64,000 nt of DNA from Flammula alnicola (Eukaryota; Basidiomycota; Agaricomycetes; Agaricales; Strophariaceae). The translations under genes and the position numbers were made by a program. The notes under the pieces were generated by a model, which was given only the letters and a program-made list of their open reading frames with translations, did not search any database and was not told the origin of the DNA. Shown one piece after another: positions 24,574 through 40,339 of the stretch (position 1 is the stretch's first letter; every line of letters begins with the position of its first letter). Location of the stretch: assembly GCA_015499995.1 (NCBI GenBank), contig JADNRV010000003.1, forward strand, positions 62,001-126,000. The letters run 5' to 3'.

Positions 24574-26511
24574 CTACTTCTTGGTCTTGGGAACAAGGGA
24601 CCATAAACCAGCAGGAACACGACCAAAAGCTTTGAGCTCATCGCGTCGCCTCTGAGTTAGAGCCTTCCAGTTGCGACGCTGATCGCGGTATGTCGTGATC
24701 GGTATCTGTCTGCCGAAGATAGTAAATAGACGATCCTTGAGGACGCCATCCCCTCCTTGATCAATCCGATGGAAGCCTCGAGCCATATCGATTGCATACA
24801 TTCCTTCTGGCCACTTGAAGCCCTCTGGTACATAAATATCGTCAGGTGCTGGTGTAGGCGATGGAGGGCGGGGTGACATTGTAGTAATCGACGAGGAACG
24901 TGAGAAAGGAGAGAAAGATATCGAGGTGTCGCAATAAAGAGAGGGAGGAGGTGGGGATGGGGAAAGAGGGATGCTCGGGCCTGCAAGGTGAGAACACTGG
25001 CGCTGCGATGGTCGGCCGTTGATGTCCACATCATCTTCGGCATGCCGCTTTGGCCGCGGTGGCTCAACAATCATAACCTCATCGTCATCATCCGATAAGT
25101 TCACGAGAAAGGGTGGGGGGTCTATCTTGCGCTTCTGGAGCTTCTGCCTAACCCCCGCACGCTCGCCAGCCATGTTATTCCGGAGATGGGTGTCCTTAGC
25201 TACTGCTTGCTGGACATAATTGTCGAGGCCGAGGCACGATGTTTCCAGGAGCCGGAGTAAGAGGTACCCATCCCTTTTCACATCGTGAGGGTAGGAGAGG
25301 GAGCAAGTGATCCACTGACAGCTTCGCACATCGTAATACTCCAAGAGAGTGGCGCGAATGTCAAACTCCTCGCGGATATCGATGGCGTCCATAAAGATCC
25401 ACTTGGGCCACACAGGACACTCATGGATAGCTCGAACCTTCGGTGCCTTCCCATCCTACAAATATAGTGAATATTAGCTAGATACAATCAATCAAACAAC
25501 TATAACATACCTGATGCCAAAATACAAGAGAGAAGCGGTTGTCGAGGTTGACTCTAACCCGCTTCGGCTTCTTTGTCTTGTCTTCTGCTGGCCGCATCCA
25601 GTCTTCACTCAGATGCTCCTTAATGGTTGGCGGACGGTATGGATAGTGCGAACTTTGGTTGATGGCGTGGTTGATGGATGTGATGTGGCAGGAACGGCAG
25701 GTCGCGAGGGACCTGCACTTGCAGCAGAAATGGAACCACGGAGGGGGGGTGGATATGACGACATAGACACATAGACAGATGAAGAAGAGGGTGCGCCAGG
25801 CAACCTGAGAGACGCGGCGATAGCTGCGGCATACTGCTGCTGATCCTCATCGACAGTGGAAGGAGAAAGGAGGGCGGTCGTCGTCGGCTGGAGTGATGCA
25901 GCAATGGCAGCTTCATACTGCCGTTTCTCCTCATCATCGAGGTGAGAAGGGACTGAAGAGGAGGGAAGAAGGGAAGGAGGGTGGGGTGTTTTGTATGAGG
26001 CGTCGAGTGATATTGCGCGGAGGGAAGGGTCAAGAGGGAATTCGTCAGCCTGAAGCGCCATGGGGAGTTCTGGTAGTTTACTTCGCTGCCGAGCAGATAG
26101 TTGCTCAAAGGTGTGGGCACGGAGACTGCAGCCAGATTGGGCAATGCAACATTGCTTGCACATGCGGCGCAAGCATTGAATACACCCTCGGCGCATGCAT
26201 CCTGGCTTTGAGCAGTCGATGGTTCGAGGTTGAGTAAGGCTACCCTGTGTGGCAGGAGGCGGGGAAAGAAAAGGCTGCGGGGAAACAGTGACCGAACGGG
26301 GAATGTCTGCCTTGGGAAAGACGAAGTGGTAGCCGCATGGAACACACTATTAGGACATGTCAATTCTGGACGTCAGTTCAAGAGTTTAGTGAATACGTAC
26401 ATGAATGTAGTGGTGCCCCGGGAAGTTGCCACCCTTGGCGAGCTTGACCTGTAACTGGCCTCCACATTTGCCGCATGAACAAGGACCATTGACATCGTGA
26501 CGAGGTGCCAT
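24574..26511 (-). pseudogene. KDZ-element second gene, unit 2, single-base deletion
   Basis: Same gene as at 19722-21660. One G is missing from the GGG run near 25641, shortly after the two UIM-like motifs. The frame becomes V-R-T-I-H-T-V-R-Q-P and stops at about 25609. The N-terminal Cys clusters and both UIM-like helices stay intact while the C-terminal half is cut off. Confidence 0.7.
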
Positions 26512-26763
26512 GGTTGAATACTTCGATTAGGCTAAGGGAAGCGGGGATGTCGTGAAAGTGTCGTGAACGTCGTAATAGAGATTAATAGATTAAGGGAGGG
26601 AACACATAAGTAAGAGGGATCGCGTAGAGGAACGTTACGGCGGCGGCGAGATTGCCAGCACGTCGATGGAGGACTCGGAGAGAGAGAGCGCGCGGGAGTA
26701 AACGAGAAAACATAGCACGTGCTCGTTTTCGGATGTTGCCGCCGTCCAGGACGCCGTTCTAGA

Positions 26764-26793
26764 CGGCGTCTTTTCCAAATGCCAGATTCTTTG
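26764..26793 (-). repeat. Right terminal inverted repeat, unit 2
   Basis: Identical to 21913-21942 and marks the right end of the array; the next bases AAAGCTCGAG are unrelated to unit 1 sequence. Confidence 0.65.
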
Positions 26794-26978
26794 AAAGCTC
26801 GAGAATTTGCTGTTTCCGGGCAGGTACGAGACATAATTTGACCTACAACCTTCAGTAATTTACCTACAGACCTGCAATTAATTATAAGTATTCCATGTAT
26901 ATATCTAAACCTTTTGAATGCAAAAAACTGTAGACCATTTGATGAAATTGGGCAGAAAAGGGCTCTCAAGGAGTGGTT

Positions 26979-27391
26979 GGCAGATAACATGCCAGCCAAA
27001 TATGGTAATGGCAGATAACATTGGCCATGGCAGATAACATCTCGACGTCTTCCACAGCTCAAGGTGAAAATTAAAAAAATTTGAAGAGACAACTATTTTA
27101 TTTACATTCTAAGCTACACCCATGCAAAATTTTAAGGCTCACGGATGAGAGTTGGGTGCATGAATTGACAAATAGTCGTTTGAGACACTGTGAGAGATAA
27201 ATGTGGCTGTGGCAGATAACATTCTCATTTATTACACCGTATCAAGACTAGTTAAAAAAAATTTAAAGAGATGAACCTCCTTAAAACATGCATATCTATG
27301 CTCCTGCAAGATGTCGCGGTGCACGGTACTGATTTGTGTCCAGGAGGTCGACAACAACACTCCATTTCGGGTTTTGCCGGGCAGATAACAT
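26979..27391 (+). repeat. Five copies of GGCAGATAACAT in a diverged tandem repeat
   Basis: Exact copies start at 26979, 27010, 27029, 27211 and 27380, all in the same orientation. The last three are 182 and 169 bp apart and share a second block, an A-run then TTT and AAGAGA, near 27071 and 27251, so this looks like a degenerate repeat of about 175 bp with a conserved 12-mer. Spaced, same-strand motifs like this are typical of subterminal regions of DNA transposons or of a protein-binding array. It lies between the KDZ array and the broken GT61 gene, in sequence with no coding signal. Confidence 0.7.
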
Positions 27392-27403
27392 ACCCAGTAG
27401 TAC

Positions 27404-27419
27404 GGGCGGATAACCGCCC
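27404..27419. repeat. Perfect small inverted repeat GGGCGG-ATAA-CCGCCC
   Basis: Six-base arms around a four-base loop, just after the last GGCAGATAACAT copy and itself holding a related GGATAAC core. It could form a hairpin or be a palindromic binding site. Confidence 0.5.
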
Positions 27420-27639
27420 CAGGTTTGCCCCACGCGTGGTTCGGCGACCAGTGGTCACGTGTGTGAGAACTAAATATCCATTTTTTTTTGTACGTTCCAG
27501 ACTCATCAATCGGAGTCATCATAGCTTGAAGATTCTCTTGTCTTGCGATACATTAATCTAATACGGAGTGTCGAGGGTACTACTGTAAGTCGCGAACCAC
27601 AATTTTGGATCGTTATAAGTTAAATATGTTCACCTGCAG

Positions 27640-28895
27640 TTGTTGGCAAACGAATTTCTAAACCATTACTATCATTCGTGGCCGAGCTTCCACTTGCAGC
27701 ATGGGCATTCCTATATGGCGGTTTCAACCCACATGCTGGTTTCGTTGACCCATCCGAAAACTTTGGTCGGATAGACGCGTCACTGCCTTCATTTAATCTG
27801 CGAACGCATGAATACAAACCACCGCCATTGTCGCGCATAACATTCACCCACGCTTCCTCGAACGAGTGGCGAGATGGACCAGGATTTGATTCTTATTTTC
27901 TTCGCGCAATCTTCCTCTCAGTGGGTGTTGAGGTGTCCGATGACTGGAGCGACCTTGCCGCAGCTACTTCATACAAATCTATGGGCCCACATCCCCAGGA
28001 GAGAGCATGGCATTTCCCAATCGTCCTGTTGTCCGATCGCAGCGTCGCTTTTCGCGGTGAAGCCTGTGGTTCCAGGACACAACGAATTGCTGCAGAATCA
28101 TGGGAGTGCATGGTACAGAAAGGCGGCATCGACGTATTTGGAAGATGGTGGAATCTTGTGCGCGAGGGTGTCATGGGGTTCGCTGGAGTGAGGGGCGCAC
28201 AATCCGAAAAGTCTGCTCAGGAACCTAGCTTATCGAACACACATATCACCGATTCACAATCTCTTCTGCCCTTGGCAAAACAAGTGACAATCACGCATAT
28301 TAATCGACAAGTCGTGCGTCGTCATCTTATACCTGAAGATCACGACAGGCTCGTTCAAGCCCTCCAGGAGCTGGTCAAGAGAAAGAAGGAGAAGGAAGGA
28401 TTCTCAAGATTGTCCAGACAGAGCTTCTTTCAAAGACGAGCAACTAGTAGCATTGACATCAGAGACTACGGTGCGACTCCGTGTTCTTCGTATCATGCTC
28501 ACCAAGCTTCATCAAGCTAATAATATATCTGCGTCAGATTCGTGCTCGGCGTACATGGCAACGGCCTCACGCATTTGGTGCTCATGAAAACAAGCAGGTA
28601 CTCGAGTGTAATTGAGATGTTCTATCCCGGCGGCTTTGCGCGCGACTACGAATAGACAACGCGCGCGCTCGGAATGAGACACTTTTCAGTTTGGAACGAT
28701 ACGTATGTCTTTGCTGTCGGATTCTTATCGCATGTGATCCCTTACGTACGGATAGCAGGTACTTCACATATCCCAATGAACCTCCGCTGGGCTATCCAGA
28801 GGGGTTTTCAAGGAACTGCTAGACCTGTGCACGGTCCTACGGTCGCTAAACTTATTGAAGATCGCTTAGAGGGCAGGTTCCTATATCAGATCTAA
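27640..28895 (+). pseudogene. GT61 glycosyltransferase remnant, 5'-truncated, frameshifted, with internal stop
   Basis: GT61 enzymes (EOGT-like) are Golgi/ER glycosyltransferases. The remnant starts after an AG at 27639 with N-E-F-L-N-H-Y-Y-H, then must slip one base at about 27675 (a T missing from TTT) to read F-V-A-E-L-P-L-A-A-W. The body reads H-F-P-I-V-L-L-S-D-R-S-V-A-F-R-G and T-H-I-N-R-Q-V-V-R-R, then after an intron V-L-G-V-H-G-N-G-L-T-H-L and E-M-F-Y-P-G-G-F-A-R-D-Y-E, followed by TAG at 28653-28655 where the family has Trp (TGG). The frame continues cleanly: T-T-R-A-L-G-M-R-H-F-S-V-W-N-D, and after a 57-nt intron Y-F-T-Y-P-N-E to the stop at 28895. The usual N-terminal half and membrane anchor are absent; repeat sequence lies there instead. 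Confidence 0.75.
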
Positions 28896-29608
28896 CGGTA
28901 TGTTTCCACAAACGGAAGCTCTATCGATACCAAAATGATTTTGAAAATGCTAATAGGTACGTACATAGATTTGTATGAATGATTAATAGCATCACTTGCT
29001 CGTTTGCTTGGCGTAAATTCCACCTGATGGCCATATCTTCTTATTTAAAAGCAATGTGCAGGCTTCACCCTGCTTCACCTTGGCTTCATCCCTTTCCCCT
29101 TGGAGGCTTTTTTTCGTGGGTGGCCAAGTGAAGTCTGAGGCTGATAGGCGACCAAAAATGAACCATGTGCTGGCTTATCTATTCCCTCGACTCGGCAAAA
29201 TGGCATTTTGGCCGTAAATGCATGGATCTTGAACGGAGCACTCTCACAAATGCCATGTGGGTGCGTGATCTCTTTGACAGTCCATAAGCTGCGATATTTA
29301 ACCTTGATGTGATGCAGATCTAGTGAACGAAATTTTGAAAAACCTCTTGCATATGTAACATTGCCTCGGCGAAAGGAGATACTCTACCAAAAACGGACCA
29401 TAGGAAGGACCGATCTATTAATAGAAATCACGGCGCCATATGCTTCTGGGGCAGCTGTCAGTTGCAAACTTCTGTGCAAACTCCAAAAGTATGATGTGCG
29501 TAAGTACTAATAGATATACATACTTATCAGATATGGCTCGGCAAGCCTCCCGCTTGTCTTTTCGCCCCCCACTTGCGGCCTATCTTTGTCCAGCGCTACT
29601 CCTCCACG
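28896..29608. other. Intergenic, upstream of the CNT transporter
   Basis: About 710 bp. It should contain the promoter and a C/T-rich 5' leader (29040-29100) of the next gene. A short in-frame stretch from 29573 precedes the chosen ATG. No other feature seen. Confidence 0.4.
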
Positions 29609-32087
<2,479 letters not shown>

Positions 32088-32844
32088 GTGTCATTTTGAT
32101 TTTGGTTTTGATTTTGACAGAAACCATCATGGTTTCTGTTTATGATTTGAGGGTTCAGCATGCAATGCAGACACGAAGTTTCATGGTGGAATCCATGGCT
32201 TACATCTAATAAGATTTATTTCATAATGAGAGCTTGTTCCATTTTCATGATTATTGACAGTGACAACGTTACGTCTGAGCAACCCCTGTGGTTACTCTTT
32301 GAAAATATACATTTCCCGTAAGACACGAGGCATAGGATATGATGTTTTCAAGGAACAGAGCTTGATAGGCTTTCCGACCTGTTCCAATGTGAGCAGGGGC
32401 AGAATACTTTATATCTTCGAGATCACAAAAATGTTAACTTTCCGTTCACAAAATTTTTGGGGCCGAACCTGGCCATGCCAAAGGTTGGAAACTGTCCCAA
32501 CAAAGCCTGAAATATTCTTACGCATCTATTTACTTTTAAATTTCAGTCCATGCCTCAAGTTGGTATTAAGCTGTCCATATGTTGCATACAGTACTCTACA
32601 TTCAACGGTGAATTTCCGGTTTTGCTGGATCGAGAGATATGAATGAATCCCAGAGATAATAGGCATCAAGAGCGTCGGTCGGCGAATGGCATGCTGAAGG
32701 GGGTAGGCACTCGGATATCTTCCGTTCTTATCTTGAATTAATCATGGATCTCTCTTCAGACGATCATGAGAGACTGTAACGTAGACCAGCTGCCATCGGC
32801 GGAGAGCCAGCTTCAATCAAGTTACAGAATGGGTATTTTCCGTA
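32088..32844. other. Convergent intergenic region
   Basis: About 760 bp between the 3' ends of the CNT and WDR68 genes. The imperfect inverted repeat AACCATCATGGTTT near 32123 could form a small hairpin. The ORF at 32254-32646 shows no recognisable similarity and is not called. Confidence 0.4.
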
Positions 32845-34286
32845 TTATACTTTCAGTGCTTTGACGGTCTTGCCAGAAGCAATTGCAAGCCATTCACCGG
32901 TAGCAGTCGAATAGCCTGTGTTCATCGTCATGCCAGGAATCTGTGGTGACCAGGCTAAATTCGTGACTTGACTGGGTGCCGTATACGCCATGACTGGCTC
33001 CGTCACAATTCTCTTTTTTGCGTCTGGACGTGGGGAGTTGAGCCGCGACCCAGCGCTGCGTGGTGAGGCTGCTCCTTGGGTATAGTTTGCTAGATCCCAG
33101 AGTAAAACTTGACAATCGTCCCCTAGTTTAACCTAAGTGAATAAGTCTTCATCGAAAAATGTATATCAGACAAACCTGCAGTTGCTAGCAGAGGATGCTC
33201 AGCCGAACCCCATCCCAGGGCGTTGATAGGTCCGTGATGACCTCTCAGTTCAATGACGGGTTGGCCTGGACTGCGCATATCCAGGATCTGAACATCAGAA
33301 CCATCCATGTGAAATGTAGACATGTAATTTGAATCAGAGGGATTGAAGGCGATTCTCAATAATGGTGAAGTCGGTGGGCGCGCCGAGGTGGATGGGTTTG
33401 CTGATGGTGGTGGAACGTTCTTTGGAGCAGGAGTTTCATATAGAATGGTGGAATGTTCAAGACTACGGAGATCGAAAGCACGCAAGCTGCCATCTGCTCC
33501 CACAGATACAAAGATGTCGGTGGATCCAGGCAACCAGGCGACATCATAGACCTCTCGATCATGCGCAATGAGTTGTGTCATGGCAGTGGATGTGTCGATG
33601 TTCCATACTGTGCATGTTGTGTCAATGGATGCGGTAACGATTAGATTTGGAGATTTTTCGTTCCAAGAGAAGTTCGTCAGCGGTGCTCCTGCTGACTGAT
33701 TTTGTACTTTGGACTGCTGGGTAGAGTTAAAAGAGAAGGTTATGAAATATAGGGATCACATACACACCCCAGATAGAGCGGTCTTCATGGTCAAGCTGTG
33801 ACCTGAAGAAATAGCAGGTTGCCTTCCGACATAACTTGATGAGGTAGCAGCACCATCTCCACTGTACTCCCAGACTCTCAGAGCATCTCCCGTTGTCGCC
33901 AGAAGCTCCGTAGACGGCGACTTCTGCGACCAGGAGAAGCTTTGTGCAGATGCAGGCTGCCACTGCAAGCTAGTGGCTGGGTATCCGTGGTATGCCTCGC
34001 AGAGCGTTACAAAGTCTGGATAGTCGGTAAAGTCGTCTTCCACCAGGACGCGCTCATCTTGCAAACCCACAACAGCAATTTGGTTTTGGTAGTTCTCTGT
34101 AAACGAAGCGACTGCAAGGCGAAATGCAGATCGTGGTCGTAGTTGTTGGCCTGGCGCTGACGTCTTACACCAATCCAAGCTATGAACAGGCCCTATATGC
34201 TCATCGGTTGAGCATCGTCATGGAACGAAGAACAAGCTGGGTAACCTACAAGGCGCTTCGTATTGCAACAGAGTTGTTTGAGTCAT
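32845..34286 (-). CDS. WD40 protein DCAF7/WDR68 (TTG1-like)
   Basis: DCAF7/WDR68 is a seven-bladed WD40 scaffold that binds DYRK-type kinases and CUL4-DDB1 ligases. The first exon is only 37 nt (34250-34286; M-T-Q-T-T-L-L-Q-Y-E-A-P) and splices over a 57-nt intron to give Y-E-A-P-W-P-V-H-S-L-D-W, matching the conserved family start. Then F-R-L-A-V-A-S-F, V-E-D-D-F-T-D-Y-P-D-F, T-G-D-A-L-R-V-W-E-Y, L-I-V-T-A-S-I-D-T-T-C-T-V-W, V-Y-D-V-A-W-L-P-G-S-T-D-I-F-V-S-V-G-A-D-G-S, R-A-F-D-L-R and D-D-C-Q-V-L-L-W-D-L mark successive blades. It ends K-A-L-K-V at 32845. Roughly 400 residues; blade 5-6 has a Pro/Ser-rich insertion. Confidence 0.9.
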
Positions 34287-34677
34287 GGCGCTCGAGTGCC
34301 AGTTGTGTGAGAGCGAGCGATGTAGGGCTTCTCTGCTTAAATACAGTTATCCAAAGAGAGCGATGTTGCGTGAGATAAGATACAAGTTGACTGCCATTTT
34401 TTGAACGACACGCTCATTAGGGGTTGTTCGCCAGCCATATACGTATTATGTAAGCGACACTTTCAACAGCGCGTTCGGAATCCTTTGTACAATTTGTAGT
34501 AAGTAGTACATGTACACGCAAGAATAATTAAGTCATTCATTACTAATCATTACAATTCGTTTGACCTGGAGGGTGGAAACTATGACAGTCTCAAATCCTA
34601 CCAATTGAGAGGGGGGAAAGTGCTAAGAAATATGTATTCCAAGCACTCGATGAGAAGCCGCATAGCTTTGGCATAGC
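34287..34677. other. Intergenic, WDR68 promoter
   Basis: About 390 bp, AT-rich, with no coding or repeat signal noticed. Both neighbours are on the minus strand. Confidence 0.4.
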
Positions 34678-37239
<2,562 letters not shown>

Positions 37240-38285
37240 GATACGAAGAAGTTTCGACCCGGAGACGAATACTTGCTCCCTTTATGTATGTGGTCATGGT
37301 TCCTTTTTAAATGTAGGCATCACGATATTCTTCTCAAGGCGATGGAACCGGCTATTATTAAGCTTCATTTGTTTATTGAGAAGCACGATAGGGAGCGATG
37401 CGGGCTCGCGAGTAAGTGGAGCAGGTTGTCCTGTCCATATTCCGTTTCTAACGTTGTCCATATGGTAGTAAGAATGCAGGTCGGCCTCACTAAATTGGGA
37501 AGTAAAAGATGCACCTTTAGAATAACAAAATATACTGAGGAGTTGACCTCGAACGATATGCGTCGGTCGCGCGATGGGCGAGCATGACCTACCACACGGT
37601 CCACATAATACAGTTGAACGATATAGCAAGCTTATTAACCCCATACTCTCCAAGCTTCTCCACATCGGCTACCGCCGAATAGGTTCTTTTCCCAACCTAT
37701 CGCCCTTTGGCAATCTCGTTTCGCAGAAATGGGTCACGAGGAAAGCCAAATCTCGGAGCTTTGATGGGAAGAGAAACCATAAACGACGTTTTGACTTGGG
37801 GTAGTTGCATCGCCTGCCACACTGCTGTGTTACAGTGTGTATGAAATTTTGCTCCTCATTTTTTGGAAACTGATTGTTCATGTTGACATCTTGGCGATAT
37901 AATACAGGATAACAAGTTCTAAATATATAGACGGAGCAGTTTATAACGGAAGCAAGATTGTTGGAGAACAAGGGCACGACTGGAAACATTTTCCCTGGTT
38001 GCAATATAGGGAGATCAGCTGCTGGGTCGTTTTTGCGGGAGGGCTGGAGTCGGAGGCGATCATTTGGCGAATGCGGGTGGTCGGGATGGCGATAGTGCTG
38101 ACGTGATGGGCGCGAAATGTGGCGTCCAGTCGTTTGGTGAGGTGTTGGCAGGAGCAGTGCAACGGTACGATAGCATAAATCAGGAATAATAGCGCATAAA
38201 GAAGACGAGGAAGATGAGAGCAAGGGACCAGGTGCAAAAAATGTAACAAGGTTTTCTGTTGGGCTAGAAAAGGTCAGTTTGGCAT
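37240..38285. other. Intergenic, no confident gene
   Basis: About 1 kb. Open frames on both strands (including 184 codons at 37669-38223 minus) lack recognisable domains or a convincing splice pattern. It should hold the MFS transporter promoter and the 3' UTR of the next gene. Confidence 0.35.
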
Positions 38286-38950
38286 TTAGTCACTTTCTAC
38301 CATAGAGATTGCGCCGCATTGCTCGCAGTGACTCCACATGGTTCGCTGACCATTGGCACCAGACGCGCACGCGACTTTGAGTTTAGGAATTTGCGTGCAA
38401 TCTGAGCTACACGCCAGGAAGAAATGGGCCTGTTGAGATAATTTGTTGGATGGCAGAGAAGTGAGGCCTTACCCATGATGGATGAAAGTACTCGATGGTT
38501 GGAGCAGGCCGACCTGAGGGCTGGGTGATTGACGAGAATAATATGAGTAGTCGTGAGAGTTGGGTTCTACCGAGCCGGCGTTGGAGAAGAATGGGAGTGG
38601 GTAGAGATCAAAAGTGGGATATGCTGCTAGACACATAATTGAACGCGACGCTCAAGCGCGTCAAAAGAGGAGTTACTTACGCGAATTTGTGACGGGCGAA
38701 TCAGAGGCATTGGAGGAAATTGAGCTAGCGTTGGATTGGAGGCGGCTGTGGACTATGTCGGGATACGTTGACTGGGCGTCTGACATTGGGACATCTGTGT
38801 CTAGCTCAATATTCGGGAAGGGGACGAGCTTCAGTTGTTTTGTTTGCTATCCAAGAAGGTGAGTTAACGCGCTTGAGCGCTCATGGCGTAAGGACGTACG
38901 ACGGGGGAAACATCGTCAGAGTCAACCTCGAGTTTACGTTTCAAGGCCAT
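38286..38950 (-). CDS. Small basidiomycete protein with C-terminal Cys motif, unknown function
   Basis: Read from the ATG at 38950 (M-A-L-K-R-K-L-E-V-D-S-D-D-V-S-P), introns remove two or three short segments. The chain continues K-Q-L-K-L-V-P-F-P-N-I-E-L-D-T-D-V-P-M-S-D-A, then a Ser/Asn stretch, F-D-L-Y-P-L-P-F-F-S-N-A-G, and G-L-L-Q-P-S-S-T-F-I-H-H. After an intron near 38430-38475 the end reads H-F-L-A-C-S-S-D-C, C-A-S-G and W-S-H-C-E-Q-C-G-A-I-S-M-V-E-S-D. The C-x3-C ... C-x2-C spacing could bind one metal. The continuous splicing and the non-random ends make a real gene likely; function unknown. Confidence 0.65.
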
Positions 38951-39466
38951 GGAAATGTTATACGTGGTGCGGGGAAGAGGATATTTCTGAACGTCGTGGT
39001 TTTTGGTTTGGAGGGAGAGTCTGGGAAGAGAAAGTAGGAGAAAAGGCTGGATCCTTATAAGCCCATTTGTTATGGTATATTTGTGATATTTGCGGATATT
39101 GGAAGGGAGATTAATATATTCCTTTCGAGGGACTTTTACGGACAGATCACGGCATTTGCCACAGCCGATCGCCTCCGATTGGTTCGCTAGCAAATGTACC
39201 CTAATTCCCGTGTCTTACACCATCAAGGGCGATATATCTGTCACTTGTCACGCTTGACACTGACTGCTAGCACCGGAATCAGTATTTTTTGTCACTTGTC
39301 ACGCCTTTCACTCGCCTGGGATGCCGAGGATGAGCTAAACGAACTGGCTCGCGTGCCAAGTTTAAGGGACTCGAGGCCGAATGATCGATGCAGACACGTT
39401 GATTCGGAGTTGAACAGCGCATACGCTCAGCTCGACAAAGTTGACCTCCGTCTTCAACAAACAGCC
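38951..39466. promoter_or_regulatory. Bidirectional promoter region with a 15-bp direct repeat
   Basis: Lies between divergent start codons. TGTCACTTGTCACGC occurs at 39239-39253 and 39290-39304, same orientation, 51 bp apart start to start. The repeat itself contains GTCAC twice. Possible factor-binding sites; no factor named. Confidence 0.4.
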
Positions 39467-40213
39467 ATGGTCTATCCAGCGGAAGGACTTTTACCTGCTG
39501 TTCTTGATCCCTTGCTGGAATATCTTTCAGCCAATCTCCCCCCTTCGCTCTACTCATTTGTGGTCAAATTGCTATCGCATTCCTTTGCAGCTGTATCAGC
39601 ATGCGCCAGCCTTGGTGCTTCGCTTTTATCCAATGCTCCAGGAGACTGGAACGCCCAAACACTATTGCCCCCCATCATCACGATCCTTGCAGCATATCTA
39701 GCCCTTTCAAGTCTATATCGAACCACTAGCTGGTTATTGCGACTCATTTTCTGGTTCATGAAGTGGGGGACGCTTTTGGGCATCTTTATCGGAGGGGTGG
39801 GATATTTAATGGGGAACGCTGGGGGAAATGCAGTCGGAAATCAGGGTGGTGTTCCAGCTCTTGGAGGATTCCTCGCAAGTTTCCTCAAGGATCCCAGTCG
39901 CACAACAAAGACCCGCCAATCAAAAACTCGCACCGCAAGGACAAAGGCGAAGCGACCGAAAGCATGGGAATCATTCGAACGCCATCAAGAATGGCAGTAT
40001 GGACAAGAGAACGAGGGCCATGGCGAAAACGATCAAGTACAGCAGCTGATGTCAATGGTCGCCGATGCTGCTGGGAATCTCTTCGGGGGAAACTTGTGGG
40101 GCGCGGTGAAAGGCGTGGTTGGAGACGGCCCAACTTCGGAAGAGGGAGAGGGAAAGCGTTCGAAAGCTTCTCCGCCTTCGCAAGGCAAGGCTGGAGGTTC
40201 TCGCTCAAGGTGA
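39467..40213 (+). CDS. Two-helix membrane protein with Gly-rich and basic tail, possibly Apq12-like
   Basis: Intronless, 248 residues, start M-V-Y-P-A-E-G-L-L-P. An ORF extension upstream to 39194 covers the promoter and is not needed. Residues about 30-75 and 85-105 are hydrophobic (I-I-T-I-L-A-A-Y-L-A-L-S-S-L-Y; L-L-G-I-F-I-G-G-V-G-Y-L-M-G), followed by a Gly/Asn stretch and a Lys/Arg/Ser tail. The layout of two close helices with Y-R-T-T-S-W-L-L-R-L-I-F-W-F between them recalls Apq12 nuclear-envelope proteins, but the match is by eye and weak. Confidence 0.6.
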   Translation: MVYPAEGLLPAVLDPLLEYLSANLPPSLYSFVVKLLSHSFAAVSACASLGASLLSNAPGDWNAQTLLPPIITILAAYLALSSLYRTTSWLLRLIFWFMKWGTLLGIFIGGVGYLMGNAGGNAVGNQGGVPALGGFLASFLKDPSRTTKTRQSKTRTARTKAKRPKAWESFERHQEWQYGQENEGHGENDQVQQLMSMVADAAGNLFGGNLWGAVKGVVGDGPTSEEGEGKRSKASPPSQGKAGGSRSR

Positions 40214-40339
40214 CCTAACACACAAATACTCACTCAACTTGTATATTACGTTCCAAGAGACCGTTGGATGAATTCATGATAAATTGACAATGGATTACCA
40301 ATAACGTCTAAAAGAAGGAAATAATGTAGAGAGAGCTGC

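Larger units (their letters stand above)
21943..26793 (+). mobile_element. KDZ DNA transposon, unit 2 (4851 bp, both genes frameshifted)
   Basis: A direct repeat of unit 1 starting at the very next base. I found only two differences: AAA to AA near 23588 and GGG to GG near 25641, each shortening a homopolymer and each breaking one gene. Terminal repeats are at 21943-21972 and 26764-26793. The flank after 26793 (AAAGCTCG) does not match the flank before 17090, so no target-site duplication is visible. Such near-identity means a very recent duplication or an assembly duplication. Confidence 0.85.

Noticed and set aside
17082..26801. Target-site duplication around the KDZ array
   Set aside because: The 8 bases before (AATTTTTC) and after (AAAGCTCG) do not match, and shifting the ends by a few bases did not help.
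32254..32646. Plus-strand open frame of 130 codons
   Set aside because: No conserved pattern and it sits between two convergent 3' ends.
37669..38223. Minus-strand open frame of 184 codons
   Set aside because: Low-complexity start (Ser run), no recognisable motif, and it lies just 3' of a better-supported gene; likely UTR or chance.
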